NCBI RefSeq assembly: GCF_020360975.1
Contig: NW_025408672.1
Location: 2,790,001-2,854,000 of the forward strand
Source of the DNA: Hirsutella rhossiliensis
Lineage: Eukaryota > Ascomycota > Sordariomycetes > Hypocreales > Ophiocordycipitaceae
DNA: 64,000 nt
Reading direction: 5' to 3'
Under the pieces are notes generated by a model, which saw only the letters and a program-made list of their open reading frames with translations, was not told the origin of the DNA and did not search any database. The number at the start of each line of letters is the position of its first letter. The first letter of the stretch is position 1. This document shows positions 9,693-21,655 of the stretch, piece by piece. Position numbers and translations under genes: made by a program.

Positions 9693-11501
9693 ATGGCCGG
9701 TGTCAAAGACAGCTTTCTCGACCTGGAGAGGCATCGGCTTCAGCTGGAAGACAACATCAAGCAACTACGCAAGGCCCTCCAGCACTGGCAAACGTGGGAC
9801 GCCGAGTACGAAGCCCTCAAGGAAGAGGTTGACGCCGCCCCGGAAAGCCCCGACAGCGAGGCGCCAGAGTTGCATCGGATTCACAGCGAGTACGAGGGCG
9901 AGCTCCTCCGTGGCAAGGAGCTAGACGACGTGTTCGGACCCCGAGGCTCGCGCTCCAGGGAGCACATTGTCAACCTTTTGCAACGGCGGATAGACTATGT
10001 TACCAAAAACGTCGAGAGCTTGCAGAAGCAACTCGAGGCGGTGGAAAACAGGTATGCCGCCGCCACCGTCATCAGTCAGCCCGACGCCACGGACGAAGAC
10101 AGCGAGCCCTTTACCGAAATCATCGAGAACTTGGACCAAGACGACAATGTTGTCTCGTACCGCTTGAACCGGCCAGGTGATTCGGTGCCCCATGTCCGGG
10201 AGGCGCTGGCCAAGGCAGGTGTTGAGGAACTTCCGGGTGGGGAACCCGGCCTTGAACAACAAGCTGTTGAGTCGCTTTCCACGGATTTCCAAGCTCATCC
10301 CGCTCAAATGCCGCCAGCTTCTGCCAACGGAACGCAACAGTCTGCACCCGCACCAAAGAAGACAGTCTCGTTTGTGGAAGATGCGGATACAAGCAACGCG
10401 ACCACACCCGCTCCCCCACCTAATATGTCGCGAAAAGCCAAGCGCATCGAACGCATCATGAAGACGGCAAGGGAACAGGAAAGCATCAGCCAACAGGAAC
10501 CGGTGATACCGGAAGATGAGGAACCGGAAGACGCCGCGCTGCGGCAGCAAATGCTCAAGTACAGCATGGGCGAAGTTGGCTCAGTGGTTGCTGAGCTCCA
10601 ACTTGAAGGGGGCGATACTGACGATGGCGAAGACTTCGATTACGGCCATGACGATATTGACGACGAAAGCGACCAAGACGACAATGATGATGATGGGGAG
10701 GATCGGTTCGGGCGGTCAACGAGCCGCTTGGTCACTGATGAGTATCGGCAACGCATGCTTGAACTGGAGAAAAGGCTCGGCATAACGTCGCGCTTCACCC
10801 AGGATGCTGACAATGAGGATGCGGACTCCGACGCCGAAGACGAAGGCATTGGCCGCATAGTCGTCAAGCATGGCCGAGAAACGCCATCTTCCGCGTCAAA
10901 GCCCCAGCCCACGAAGTCGAGCATCAAGGATGGGCAGGGTGATGTCGATGCGAAAAAGGGCGTGCGGTTTGCTCAGGCGCTGGACGTTGCCCCAGACAAT
11001 GAGCCTACCGTGCCTCCCATGAGCGAGAGAGAAGAGCCCCCCGTTGAACCGCTCGGCGATATTGTTGAGCGGTCAGGCCCTGCCAGTGCTTCTGGACCCG
11101 CCACTGAGCCCAGGGCGCCTCGGAGAACATCGCGATTCGCGAAAGCCAGACATGAGACTGCTTCAAGTGGAGACATCCCCAAGGGCCCCTTTGATGTCCC
11201 TCGCCGGTTCGCTGACCAGGGAGAACCGGAGCCACCGGCATCGGGCCCCGAGGGGACAACCTTGGCGGATCGACTCGTCGAGAGGGAACCCAGGCCCAAT
11301 CCTCCACCGCCCGGTGAGCTTGACGATTCTCTGGATCACGACGCTGTGGCCGGTGAATACCAGGCACTGCGCAAAAAGTTCATCCAACGTCAAGGTGGGT
11401 TCTTGCAGGAAGACGAGTCGCCCATCCAGGTGTTGGACGAGGCCGAGAATGCGTCTGAACCCGTCAGTCGATTCAAGGCCGCCCGGCTGTCCCGCCAGTA
11501 G
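9693..11501 (+). CDS. unconventional prefoldin RPB5 interactor (URI/Bud27-like)
   Basis: Single exon, 602 aa. The N-terminal ~140 residues form a prefoldin-alpha-like pair of coiled coils (DLERHRLQLEDNIKQLRKAL ... RRIDYVTKNVESLQKQLEAVENRY). The middle is acidic and disordered, with an Asp-rich run near residues 320-345 and the basic RKAKRIERIMKTAREQE before it. The C-terminus carries the family-typical block EYQALRKKFIQRQGGFLQED followed by SRFKAARL, the DUF3835 region of fungal URI proteins. In yeast Bud27 acts in cytoplasmic RNA polymerase assembly and translation-related functions; here that role is inferred from family membership. The ATG at 9693 directly precedes the coiled coil. The alternative of a generic coiled-coil protein is unlikely given both ends match. 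Confidence 0.85.
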   Translation: MAGVKDSFLDLERHRLQLEDNIKQLRKALQHWQTWDAEYEALKEEVDAAPESPDSEAPELHRIHSEYEGELLRGKELDDVFGPRGSRSREHIVNLLQRRIDYVTKNVESLQKQLEAVENRYAAATVISQPDATDEDSEPFTEIIENLDQDDNVVSYRLNRPGDSVPHVREALAKAGVEELPGGEPGLEQQAVESLSTDFQAHPAQMPPASANGTQQSAPAPKKTVSFVEDADTSNATTPAPPPNMSRKAKRIERIMKTAREQESISQQEPVIPEDEEPEDAALRQQMLKYSMGEVGSVVAELQLEGGDTDDGEDFDYGHDDIDDESDQDDNDDDGEDRFGRSTSRLVTDEYRQRMLELEKRLGITSRFTQDADNEDADSDAEDEGIGRIVVKHGRETPSSASKPQPTKSSIKDGQGDVDAKKGVRFAQALDVAPDNEPTVPPMSEREEPPVEPLGDIVERSGPASASGPATEPRAPRRTSRFAKARHETASSGDIPKGPFDVPRRFADQGEPEPPASGPEGTTLADRLVEREPRPNPPPPGELDDSLDHDAVAGEYQALRKKFIQRQGGFLQEDESPIQVLDEAENASEPVSRFKAARLSRQ

Positions 11502-12610
11502 TGGGACTGCCAATTCAAAAACGCTACGTCCTCGTGACTTTTGGAGAGAATAGTCGGCATAGAATCGATTTGCCTTCCCTCCCTTGATGCTAAGGTCCGT
11601 ACATTCTGGCAGTCGTGATTGGCGAGTCGCATCGTCTGAGCAATGGGTCTTCTCGTCCGCGTCTCCACCATGACTGCTGACCTGTCCAGCAATTGCCTGT
11701 CCAGCAATTGCAAGGCCGTGAAAGCGACATGTGCTCGGAACGCGCTTCATCTGACTACGGTCCATTGGCGGGCTGCAGTATTTTGCTCTGCTTCTCGTTA
11801 CCGCGCGATTCCAATATCAATCATTGCTGAACAAAGGGCATCTCTGACGCCATGGCCCGCGCACCGCACTTTCTATGGCCTTGGCGTTCGTTGACCCTGT
11901 ACATTCCTCGGCGGCAGGATAGAGTGCGAAGATTCGAGGCAGCATTTTCAATGTCACTAGACACTGCTTTGGAAAGTCTCTCACCTATGAAGTAGTCGGG
12001 CGAATCAATGGTGTCTCCGTCAATCCATTTATGTATGCAGGGCTCATGACTGTTGTTTAGTCGTCACTCACTGCGATCCTCCGTATCCGTAGGCACCGCG
12101 GCAATCCACCGTCTGTCGGGTCCTTCATAACCACACCCTACCCTGTACACAACAACTTCAATTCGCGATCCGCGTCACCGCAACCCATGGCTATATGCTG
12201 GCTGGCGGAGGACTGGTGAAAGTGAGGATACGGAGAAAGCCTTGGTTTGTGCGTATCGTGGTCAAGTCCACCATCAATCGCAGGTGCAGAGACAGCAGCC
12301 TTGTCACCATGGGTTGTAAACCCTCAGCTTGTGGTAATGGCTTGAGTGCGTTGACCCATAAAACCACCAGAGTGGTGCCGCGGATTGTTCCATCGCCTCA
12401 GACAGTCCCGGCCGATCAGAAGAAGCTGGATGCTCGAGCCGTGTAATCAAGTGAATACGAAACAAGAACCGGGCCCTTGAAGGCCTTCAAGCTTGTGTTT
12501 ATCCCAACATTTACGGAAACCCACGACGATATGAGAACAAAATATCTCGGGAGACCAAAAAGTGATTGTACCACAGACACCTGAACAAATTGGTCACACG
12601 TAAAATGTGA
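11502..12610. other. intergenic, no gene recognised
   Basis: About 1.1 kb between URI and tRNA-Val. A 15-bp unit beginning CCTGTCCAGC is duplicated head to tail at 11681-11695 and 11696-11710. No protein-like frame, RNA gene or transposon feature was found. Confidence 0.5.
11681..11710. repeat. 15-bp perfect tandem duplication
   Basis: Two adjacent perfect copies of a 15-bp unit (CCTGTCCAGCAATTG), probably a replication-slippage product. No function implied. Confidence 0.9.
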
Positions 12611-12611
12611 C

Positions 12612-12618
12612 AAAAAAA
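12612..12618 (-). terminator. RNA polymerase III terminator of tRNA-Val
   Basis: Seven consecutive T on the tRNA strand, two bases after the mature 3' end. This is the expected pol III stop signal. Confidence 0.85.
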
Positions 12619-12620
12619 CG

Positions 12621-12694
12621 TGGTTCCGCCCGGGCTCGAACCGGGGACCGTCTCGGTGTTAGCGAGAAATCATGACCAACTAGACCACGGAACC
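12621..12694 (-). tRNA. tRNA-Val (anticodon AAC)
   Basis: 74-nt cloverleaf without intron. The acceptor stem GGTTCCG pairs with CGGAACC plus discriminator A. The anticodon stem TCTCG/CGAGA encloses the loop CTAACAC, giving anticodon AAC (Val, read as inosine at position 34). The T arm CCCGG-TTCGAGC-CCGGG contains the B-box. The D arm has one weak pair (T13/T22). A T7 run follows, as expected for pol III. The gene lies alone between two protein genes. Confidence 0.96.
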
Positions 12695-12927
12695 AGATGT
12701 GATGGTTGTTGTAATTAGAGGAACATAATTTGAATTAGGAACCTGTAACCTGAATAAATGCAGATATGCTGGGTGAAGAAAACGGGATCATGCTCGCACA
12801 ATGCACGGGTGCCCACGACATCTCACATGGAAAGAGACACTATTGGGGAGGCACATCTCTTACAACGAATACTGTACAGCATCAGAGGCTTGGACGTGAA
12901 GATGGCAGCCGGGTATCTCCAAGAGCA

Positions 12928-13901
12928 TCATTTTTCTCCACGCCCAAAGAGCGCGGCTATGCTGTCGAAAAATGTGGCCTGTCCCTCGGCCTTTCGCGCA
13001 TCCCTCTCTTCTTTTTGCGACTTCCATATCTTCTTCACGTTCGTCGCGACCTCGGCCTTTGCCTCGAAGTCGGCCCTCAGTGCAGCCTCCTCGACCGCGC
13101 GCTCGTCCTCCGGCAGCTTCTCCAGGTCCTCCTTCCACCGCTTCGCCAGCTCCCCCGATGGCGTTGCCGCGCTTGCCTTTGCCCCGGGCAGGACGACCTC
13201 GAAGACTGGAATCGGCGTCCCGTCCTTTTTTGCCTGCTCCACTGCCGCCTCGTGTTTGAGCATTCGCTGGAACAGCGAGTCGGCGTGCATTTGTATGTCC
13301 TCGTCGACCTCGAGGGATCGGCCCATGACGGAGCCGAAGCCCAGGGCCCTGAGGAATCGCTGAGAACGAGTCAGCCAAGAGAAGATGAAGCAGACACCGT
13401 GCTCATCAGACTTACCGACTGCATCCCGTAGCACCTCTCGAACCGGCGCACTTGGTATCTGCACATCTGCAATTGGTCCTCCCAGCTGCCGTGCTTCATG
13501 CAGTTGACCCATTCCTCCTGCTGCAGCGCACAATTCTCCAGCGCAGCGCGCCCAATTGCCGCCTTGCGGTCCTTGTACCCCTCGAGCACGTTGACGAGCT
13601 TGTCATGATCGGTTGCAGACTCCGCCTCGACCTGCGACAGAGGCCGGTAGTTCTTCCACAGGTGGGCGTAGCGGCCGTCTGGGAACAGGCTGGCGGCGGG
13701 CACTTGCGGCTGGCCGGCCACGGGGCTCGCTATCTTGGCGTCATCCGTGCGCGGCGCCAGGGGGGCAGGAGGAGGCGATGGCTGCGTTGGCGAGTATTTG
13801 ACGGGCGACTCTTTTTCGAGAAACTCGCGGAGCTTGGGGTCGAGCTTCTCGAGGGGATCGGCTGACGTGTTGGAGCCAAATACCGACGACCACCAGCCCA
13901 T
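12928..13901 (-). CDS. DUF3128 family protein (Emi1-like, CHCH-type)
   Basis: Two exons, 13901-13416 and 13359-12928, 305 aa; the intron is 56 nt and phase 0. The N-terminus is MGWWSSVFGS followed by a Pro-rich stretch. The DUF3128 core lies at about residues 105-160 (KAAIGRAALENCALQQEEW, CMKHGSWEDQLQMC, FERCYGM), with cysteines spaced as in twin-Cys intermembrane-space proteins. The C-terminal half is helical and charged. Yeast Emi1 is linked to mitochondrial function and early meiotic gene induction; that role is family knowledge and not shown here. Reading past the donor gives a nonsense tail, so the splice is needed. The family call is good; the precise function is unknown. Confidence 0.8.
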
Positions 13902-15048
13902 TTCGGCCGGGATGCGATACGGCGCAAGGCGCAGAGGGCGGGCGGCGGAGGTATTTCTATTTTATTTTATTTGGATATTCGGAGGCTCTGTCATGGAAGT
14001 TGAGATGCGAAGGTGCAGGTTGGGTGTGGGTTGAGCAAGTGCATGGCTCCTGTGGCTCTGACCAATCATGCGGCAGCAGCCAATTACCCGCGAACCCAAG
14101 CGTCCTCGCAGGCTTCAATTCCGTACAAGGCTTGACAGGGCAGCCACGCCGACAAAAGGCTTGAGCAGCGTCTTGGTTTGGGCCTTCAAATACCCTCTTT
14201 GAAGCATCTCGCTCGGATCAAATTGCGAGGAGTAACAGCATGCACTCTCGGCTTTGGTAATCAACTACTAGGTTGGGTCGCGACACAGACGACGTCGAGG
14301 ACTCATCCCAAAAAGCCGTCTCACATCATTACATGGGCCAATCCTGCCATATACGTGTATTCGACGTGGTGCTTTTCGTAAACAAGAAATAAATGATGTG
14401 ATCGAGCACAGCGCTTCTCATTACTCAAAGGGATATTGAATTGCCCTCCCGAGCTACACGGATATGGATTCACTGGTATTCAGACTCGAGTCGAGACAAC
14501 TGAGGCAAATGGAGCGCCCTGTAGCCAGACGGGAGAATTCAGGATAGGAACACTTGAAATCCGCTACAGTTGAACCTTCTGTCAGAAGAGGCATTGGACA
14601 TAGCGTGATGTTGCCCAAGAGGAGCATATACCCCCCTCTCAGCCTTGAACCAATTCGACCGCTCCAAGTACAAGAGTCCTCCGTTTTTTGCTCCAAAGGC
14701 GTGTATCAAATTGTTTGTTATCCAAGAGTTTGCGGACAGTTTCCCCGTCGTTTTGATGAACTGGCAATCGAGCAGGGAAACTAAAGCCGACCGAGCCGGG
14801 AAGCAGGCCGTGGGGTTTCCAGGTAACCGCCATCTGCACCGATCGATAAGAATGCCCAATGGTGGCAATAGACGCTAGCTGACAGCCCCGAAATGTCGTC
14901 ATTTTTGTTGCATTCATGAATACCTTATTCTAGACTGCAACCACAGCAGAGAATCACTGCCCATCAACTTCCGGTGCCCGACCCTGCAGTGGGAATGTCC
15001 ACCCCCTTGTTGTTTATCACGCCAAAAATGCCACACGAGAAGCCCGAG
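13902..15048. other. intergenic, Emi1-like promoter side and uS17 3' side
   Basis: 1.15 kb without a recognisable gene. The first ~150 bp are presumably the promoter and leader of the DUF3128 gene; a T/A-rich patch lies at 13954-13980. Small open frames between 14178 and 14917 occur on both strands and look random. Confidence 0.5.
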
Positions 15049-15795
15049 TTAGAATTTGCTGAATGTCTTGACCGCCTTGCCAGTTCGGGGCAGCACGCGC
15101 AGGACGTTGAATCGGACCTGCCGACAGTTAGTCCCATTCCATTACAACCAACTCCCTGTCACCAGTTGTGGCAAGACGTACAGTCTTGCTCAAGGGCCGG
15201 CACTGGCCAACGGTGACCTGGTCACCCTCCTCAACACGGAAGGCGGGGGAGACGTGGGCGGCGAGGTTCTTGTGGCGCTTCTCGTAACGGGAGTACTTGG
15301 GGATGAAGTGCAGGTACTCTCTTCGGATAATGACGGTTCGGTGCATCTTGGTGGAGACGACGGTGCCGTTGAGGATACGGCCGCGGATCGACACGAGACC
15401 GGTGAAAGGGCACTTCTTGTCTGCAGGGTAGAGAGTCAGCATTTTCCCCGCGCTCCTTCAAATAGCCATGACTGCGTGCGGCGCGATTCCTTGCCCCGTA
15501 TAGTCGCACGCGCCCAATCTCCCGCTCGTCGAGAAGTCGTCATACGTACCGATGTAGCTGCCCTCAATCGCGGTCTTGGGGGTTCGGAAACCCAGACCGA
15601 CGTCCTTGTACCATCGTCGACCACCCTTGCCAGGCCTGGAGCTCTTGGGCTTGACCTTGGAGTTCTGGAAGATGTGCGGCTGCTTCTGGAAAGCGCGCTC
15701 CGATTGAACGGTGAGTTCGGTCGCCCTGAGCAAGCTGGTTAACTTCGACAGGTCACGCCAATGGTCGCAAAGAAACAGGGCGCGAGAACTGACAT
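15049..15795 (-). CDS. RPS11: 40S ribosomal protein uS17 (S11)
   Basis: Small-subunit ribosomal protein. Exons are 15795-15794, 15725-15550, 15420-15182 and 15117-15049, giving 161 aa. The start codon is split by the first intron: AT ends exon 1 and the G opens exon 2 (G|GCG ACC), which gives [13 protein letters not shown]. The body includes [34 protein letters not shown] and [11 protein letters not shown]. The last exon restores the usual tail [19 protein letters not shown]...; without that splice the protein would end in an unrelated 14-residue tail. Intron-rich 5' ends are common in fungal ribosomal-protein genes. It diverges from Spc7 with about 440 bp between the starts. Exon 1 with only two coding bases is inferred from the fit to the conserved N-terminus. 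Confidence 0.95.
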
Positions 15796-16239
15796 CTTGG
15801 TTGATCTTGCTCCGGAGAGGTGTCGTGGCAAGAAGGCGTGTCGATGGCTGATGGCAAGGCGTGGAGTTGCTTGGGCGAGAGTGAAGAGGAGGGTCTTCCC
15901 ACACCATTTTTTTGCACCCACTCGCGCTTTAGGGCTTGCAAAATTCGGATTGGTAGACTTGCCGAATGGACCCGCTGCGTCGGCTGGCTGTCGGGATATG
16001 ATTGAGCCGTTCCGTGGCGACACCCCTCCCCCCATGCCTGTACGACGTCCCACGTGATCTGCAGCCAGTCCCCCAGGCAGCACTGACATCAGTGGGGCTA
16101 GGGATTATTCGGTACGTACCCTGGCTCGCCCCTGGCAAAGTAAACAAACGCGGTCATCGCGAACCTATCAGTTACCCGCCCGCAACGGTTCTTCGTTGAT
16201 GCCGCCGCCACAACAGCCTCTTGTGCTGCCATCGTCAAA
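15796..16239. promoter_or_regulatory. divergent promoter region, uS17 / Spc7
   Basis: 444 bp between start codons of a highly expressed ribosomal-protein gene and a cell-cycle gene. A TTAGGG element occurs near 15928-15933, and a C-rich run at 16021-16033. I did not see a motif I could assign with confidence. Confidence 0.35.
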
Positions 16240-19200
16240 ATGCCGTCGTCGGCTGATCGTACCTTGCCACTAGCACGGCGAAGCCGCAAGTCTATCGGCG
16301 CGCAACCGGCAGCCCGCGACGCCATGGACAAGGAAAATGCGACAGTTGATGTGGGCAGTTCACTGGCTGCCAGTCGCAAATCTAGGAGCAAGAGTATGGG
16401 TCCTGGTGGATTGGACGCCTTGAAGCAGTCCGCTGGGAACAGGCGCGCTGTGAGGAGACCAATGCTCATTATCGGTAGTCACCGCTAACAGCAACACAGT
16501 CTCTTGCCGCCCCGGTCAAGCCCCCGCGGTCGATTCTAAAGCCTAGCATCTCCTCGCTCCCCGAGATCCCGCCCCTGAAGAATGGAAATCGAAAGCCCGG
16601 CGCTGCAAGCGATGCTCGCGATCCGACCCCAGGCTCGAGCCTGTCGAGCGAAGACTTGCTCGGATCGAAGCTTCCCCTGCGCACAGAGGAGGAACAGCAA
16701 GCTGCCGCAAAGGAGAGAGAAGAGCGCGACAGGCGGGATGCTCGTCGAAAGTCACTCGCCAACCGAAGGGTCTCTTTCGCCGCCGAGGCGACACTTCATA
16801 CCTTCCATGAGGTCGAATACATGCAGGACTCAACCAGCTCGACCGACTCGACCAGGAGAGCCTCGTCCGGTGCCAAGTCCCCAAGCCGAAGCTCTGCTAC
16901 AGCCACTCGTGAAGAGACGCATCCGTCGCAACCGGAGAACATCCCCCGGTCGCCAGAAGACCAGCGAGAACTTCAACAGCGTCGACGGCGCAGAAGCTCA
17001 GGAATCCCGCCCATGAACTTCAGCAACGCACACGATGATACGCTAGCATCAACTGTCTACAGCTCTGATTCTGAGCCTGCGGACGCAGTGGAGGAGATAG
17101 CAGAGGACGACGATGAGGCCTCTAGCAGCGACTCTGACGACGGGACCATGATGACCATTGACACTGAAGAGGTGACTGGCACCTCAGTCGCCTCGGATCG
17201 GTCAACAGCCACAGCTGAGGACTCCACACTGGATGAAGCTCTTAGGATTGCCGCGCAGAGAGCCGGAGCGGGCAGTCACGAAAATGATGAGGGCGAGGAC
17301 TCCGACGACGGAGAAGAAGTCATACCGTCGTTTGGCTGGGTGAAAAAGAGCAATCAATCAAGCGACAAGCCTGCGAGCTGTGGAAGCCCAGTCCAACGAC
17401 AAGCTGAGATCCAACAGGAAGAACAGGATGACGAAACAGAAATGGAAATGGATATTGACGCGGACATGGACATGACCCACGCCGTCGGGCGAATCTTAAA
17501 GCCTCCCAGCACCCACGGGACGGATCCTCGCGGAGACATGTCAATGGATGTCACCCAAGCCTTTGGTGCTATCCTGTCACAAAACAGAGCACAAGGTGCC
17601 TCCAACGACCAGGAAGAGAACGCGACGGACGAGGCTACAATGGAGTTCACTGCTGTTATTGGTGGGATCCGTAGTAAACTAAACCAAGATCCGGACGACG
17701 TGGAGGACCACGAGGACATGTCGATGGAGCTGACCACCATCATCGGGGGCGTGCTCTCCAAGCCTCGGGACTCGCGTGCAGCGGCCAGCCGGCGACAAAG
17801 CCTCAGTCGCCTGGCTGAGGCAGATGTGGACGATGCCGCAATGGACATGACTGTCAGTGTCGGCCGAATCATGTCTGCTACCAGCCCAGAAAGCAAGGAG
17901 GATGCAAACGCAACCACGGGCATGGACATCACCACTGCCATAGGAGGCATCATCAAGAACGGAGAGATGACTCCGCGAACTCTCAATAAGCGGATCATGG
18001 AAGAAGAGGTCGACGGACCAGACAGCCCGAGAAGGGCAATCATTGCGGCAGTGACCCAACAGTCGCCGTCGCGGAGGTCTTCCCGAATCTTGCAGACAAC
18101 GGAGAAGGCATCATTGGAGAGCCCTGGGCTATCGGCGTTTCAAGGGAAAGGCTTGCGCCGAAGTCTTGGACCGCCGACGCAAACCACACCTCAATCTGGA
18201 GCACGATCACGGACGCTGTCGCCTTCCAAGACAAAGACGCCGCAGCGACAGCCGGCTTCTACCAAAAATCCAGAAACGGGGAAACAAAGCCCGAAACCAC
18301 TGTCAGCTTCGCCGGAGAAGCCTAGTCCAGCGAGCGAAAAGAAAACCCCTTCACCAGCAAAAGCTACTCAACAGAGGGGCTCTTTCTTCAGGCGGAACCC
18401 CGAGACAGGCGACAAGACTCCAACAGTTGTGCTGACACCCCCCAAGCGCCGACTCTCTGGGGTTGGTATCGATCGACCCGGTCTGGGATCTCCTCAGGTC
18501 GCCGCGCTATGCGACCGACGCGGCTCCATTAGCAAATTGGCGTCCGTTTTCGTCCCTGGAAAGCGAGCAGTTGCTTTTGAGGAGCCAAAGGAAGTAGAAA
18601 AGGAGATTGATAGAGAGCGTCGGGATGAAGAGGATAAAGAGAATCGACGCAAGATTCTAGAACGCGAAGCCGATGGTTCGCAGGAAGACAGAGATGCCAC
18701 CTTCAACCTTCGGGAGATGATCAACAGCCTCAGCCCAAAATGGAAACCGCTCAGAGGAAGGAAGAGTCTCCACATTGGAAGTGCCAAAGGCCTGCTGGGC
18801 AAGCGGCCTGCCGAGTTGGAAGGTGATGACGAAGCCGAAGATAACGACGGGGTCAAGAGACTTAAGGGACATCAGAGCAGCCCTGTCAAAAACGTGCGAC
18901 TGCAGCAACCACCGTCGAATTCCGAGACTACTGGGCGGCTCACGAGATCGGCACGAAGGAGCCCGGAGCAAGCTGTCAGGACTTGTACGCCATCGTTTTC
19001 CTCACCGCTTAAAAACCAGCCAGCCGCGACGTCCCAGAATCAGGGACGCTTCAAGGATGTCGGAGACAGCCCGAGTGTGCACGAAGTCAACTTTCATGAT
19101 TTAAGCGTCAAGGATGACGCGGAACTTGAGCGTGAGGTCGACGAGGACAAGATCCACCTCCAGGACTTTCTAAACATGACTTCGATTCGCTTCATGGAAC

Positions 19201-20672
19201 TGACAACCACTAAGCGCCGCCACACGATTGCTCCTGGAACTCGAGAGGACGGAAGCGCAGCCGACGGACAGGATGACCTTTCTCTGGAGTGCTGCGTGGT
19301 CGCGGGTGCCTGCACCGTCCCATTGCTGGAGCTATATCAACATTCGTGCCGGGAGCTCAAGCAATACATTTCCGAAGGACGACGCATGGTTAAGGAGATT
19401 GAAAATGAGACGTTTGAAGAAAACCCGCCTCTCTTCCGCGAGTACATGTCGGCCACGCCAGAGGTCAAGGCACTCATGGACAATCAGTTCAAAAATGTCA
19501 AGACTCACGCCAGGCTCCTAAGCAAGGCCATGTGGTACGAGTGGAGGATGAAACTACAAGACGGCCTCAAAGAAGGACTCGTGAATATCGCCGAGGGGAT
19601 GGAGAGCGACTCGAAGCTTCTGCAGGAGCAGCAAGATTTGCTGACTTCAGTTTTGCCCGCCCTCGCGGCGCGTTACGAGTCCCTCCAAGAAGAAGAGGGC
19701 AATCTGCAGGCGGTTGCTCGAGAAATGGCCGACTGCGACCCGGCTGAGCTTGAATCGGCTCGGCAGGAGCTGGAAGCCCTGGAAGAGGACGTTGCCATCA
19801 AGAAGCAGCAGATTGCCGAGCTCCGACAGCACTTTGAGACTTCGGCCGCAGAGGTGGAGGACCTGTCGCTGAAGAAGACGAAGTGCATGGAAGAGATGAA
19901 CAAGTCGGAGAAAATCAGAGAAAAGTATCGTGGCTGGACAAGCAGAGAGGTCAATGCTCTGAAAGGTATGTCGACCATTGGAGTTGCCGCCCAGAACTGA
20001 CGGCTGACAACTGGCACAGCTCGCGTAGAAGCCATCGAAAAGCAGCATGGCTGGGCAGTCACAGGGCTCTCCGGGTCAAACCTTTCCATGACGTACAAGC
20101 GGGACATTGAACTTGTCGTCGACATTGCTTCGATGCAGCCCGGTGGGCCGAATTCGCCCATGGATCTCTGGTACATTGCCGATGCTAGAGAAAACGACCC
20201 CGTGCCGAGGACGACGGAAAAGGAAATCTGGCTGCAGTCTATGCGCCATCATGCCCGGGCGCTGCAACAGAGCGGAGCCAAGATGTCTGACCTCATTGGC
20301 GAGGTTCAGGCTGGATGGGACAAGGCCTTGCTGGTGTCGTCGCAAATCAGCCGCATCAACGTCGTGTTCCCAACCACTGTTGCCAAGACATCCGACTCGA
20401 GCATTTCGGTGACAAGCTCGCTGCTCCTGGTGCCTTTGCGAACAAAAGTCGAGGTCAGGCTTCTGCTCCGGAGCTGCAGTGGCCAGGCCGGGATTGATGT
20501 GGGCATCTCGGCCGAGGCCAAGGTTGTGTACGGAGAGCACTTCAACGTGGGCAAGATTGAAGACTTTCTGCTCACGAGGATCGGCAACACGGTCAAGAAG
20601 GAAAAGAGCGAGGATTGGAGTGACGTGTTTGTGGAGCTACGGCGGAGACTGATTGCCAGGGGGAAGAAGTGA
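16240..20672 (+). CDS. SPC7: kinetochore scaffold Spc7/Spc105 (KNL1)
   Basis: Outer-kinetochore KNL1 subunit that recruits Bub3-Bub1 and PP1. Exons are 16240-16449, 16500-19965 and 20020-20672, giving 1442 aa. N-terminal PP1-docking motifs are both present: RSILK (about residue 79-83, just after the first splice) and RRVSF (about 158-162). Six MELT-like repeats lie at about residues 390-550: MDMTHAVG, MDVTQAFG, MEFTAVIG, MELTTIIG, MDMTVSVG and MDITTAIG. The C-terminal Spc7 domain begins near LQDFLNMTSIRFMELT (about residue 960) and continues through coiled coils to the RWD-like end encoded by the last exon. Both introns keep phase. The long middle is basic, Ser/Pro-rich and disordered. The family assignment rests on several independent motifs and is firm. 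Confidence 0.96.
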
Positions 20673-21567
20673 CGGCTGGCGGATTGCTTGATGCAGTGAC
20701 GATTGACGACGGGCTTGGGGAGTCGGTAACTGGTCTTTGCTAGTGAGGCGTAGGGATTTGAATGAGCGAGCGTGCATGGGCAGGGAGAACAGCTGGAGGT
20801 GTGAATACCAAGTCGGTTGGCCTCGCTTGACGCGTTTGATTTTCAACAACAATGGGTTGAGAATGGCGGTGCCTCGGTCGTCTTGCTATTCAAACAAGCC
20901 ACCAGAGACGAATTGAATTCCGCGCCTGGATGGAGAGGGCTGCAATTCGCGCCTCGAGTGCAAGCACCAGGCCATTGCTCGTGTCGTTCGCAGCCCGCCT
21001 GCACTGCCCCTGCAACCGGCAGAACCCTGATAGGCTGGCAACTAACTGTACAGTGAATAGTGAATCACTGTAAAAGAGGAACAGGGTGTTTTTGCTGTTC
21101 AGGAAATGCAGGCAGCCGGTAACAAAGTCACTCGGGCCCGGCCTGCGACTCTTTGACCAGCAAAGGAGCCCGGCGTTTCCTCGAAAGAACCTTCGACAAT
21201 GACGAAAGTCACCTGCATATCCTTGTCTGGGCCGCGTTGGACTTCTTTGAAGCACGGCGTAGTGCCGTCGACGTATATAGCTCGCCGTGACCCCCCGAGA
21301 GGCTGGACTGCTCTCGAGGAGAGGTCACCACGTAGGATAGCTGGGTTTGAATTTCAACTCTATGAATATCGCCCCCCCCCGAATCCACCCGGGTGGCAGT
21401 TTCAGAATGGGTGCCAGGCCTTCTGAACAGCAACAGGCCCTGCCGCCTGCCCGTGGTGGCTGGGGCGCGGTGCCGGCGCCCCCTGAACAGTTGCCAGTTG
21501 CCAGATGGCTCATTTCCCCGGGGCAACGGGCAGCTGTCAGTGAATCATGGCAGCTGCTCCTCTGGTC
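20673..21567. other. intergenic upstream of the orphan gene
   Basis: About 900 bp after Spc7 with no protein-like frame on either strand. GC and codon style change here toward the accessory block. A run of C at 21365-21373 and GC-rich sequence precede the TATA box. Frames open upstream of the orphan's ATG show no conserved character. Confidence 0.45.
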
Positions 21568-21573
21568 TATAAA
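21568..21573 (+). promoter_or_regulatory. TATA box of the orphan gene
   Basis: TATAAA in the context GGTCTATAAAGGG, about 40 bp before a pyrimidine-rich CT tract (21606-21645) and 200 bp before the chosen ATG. Clear TATA boxes are uncommon in this window and are usually linked with regulated genes. Confidence 0.6.
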
Positions 21574-21655
21574 GGGAAGCCCTGATTGCGTCGCACAGAA
21601 AAAATCTCTTTCTCCTTCTTCATCCTCTCACCATCGCGCAGTTGAGACGATTGAT

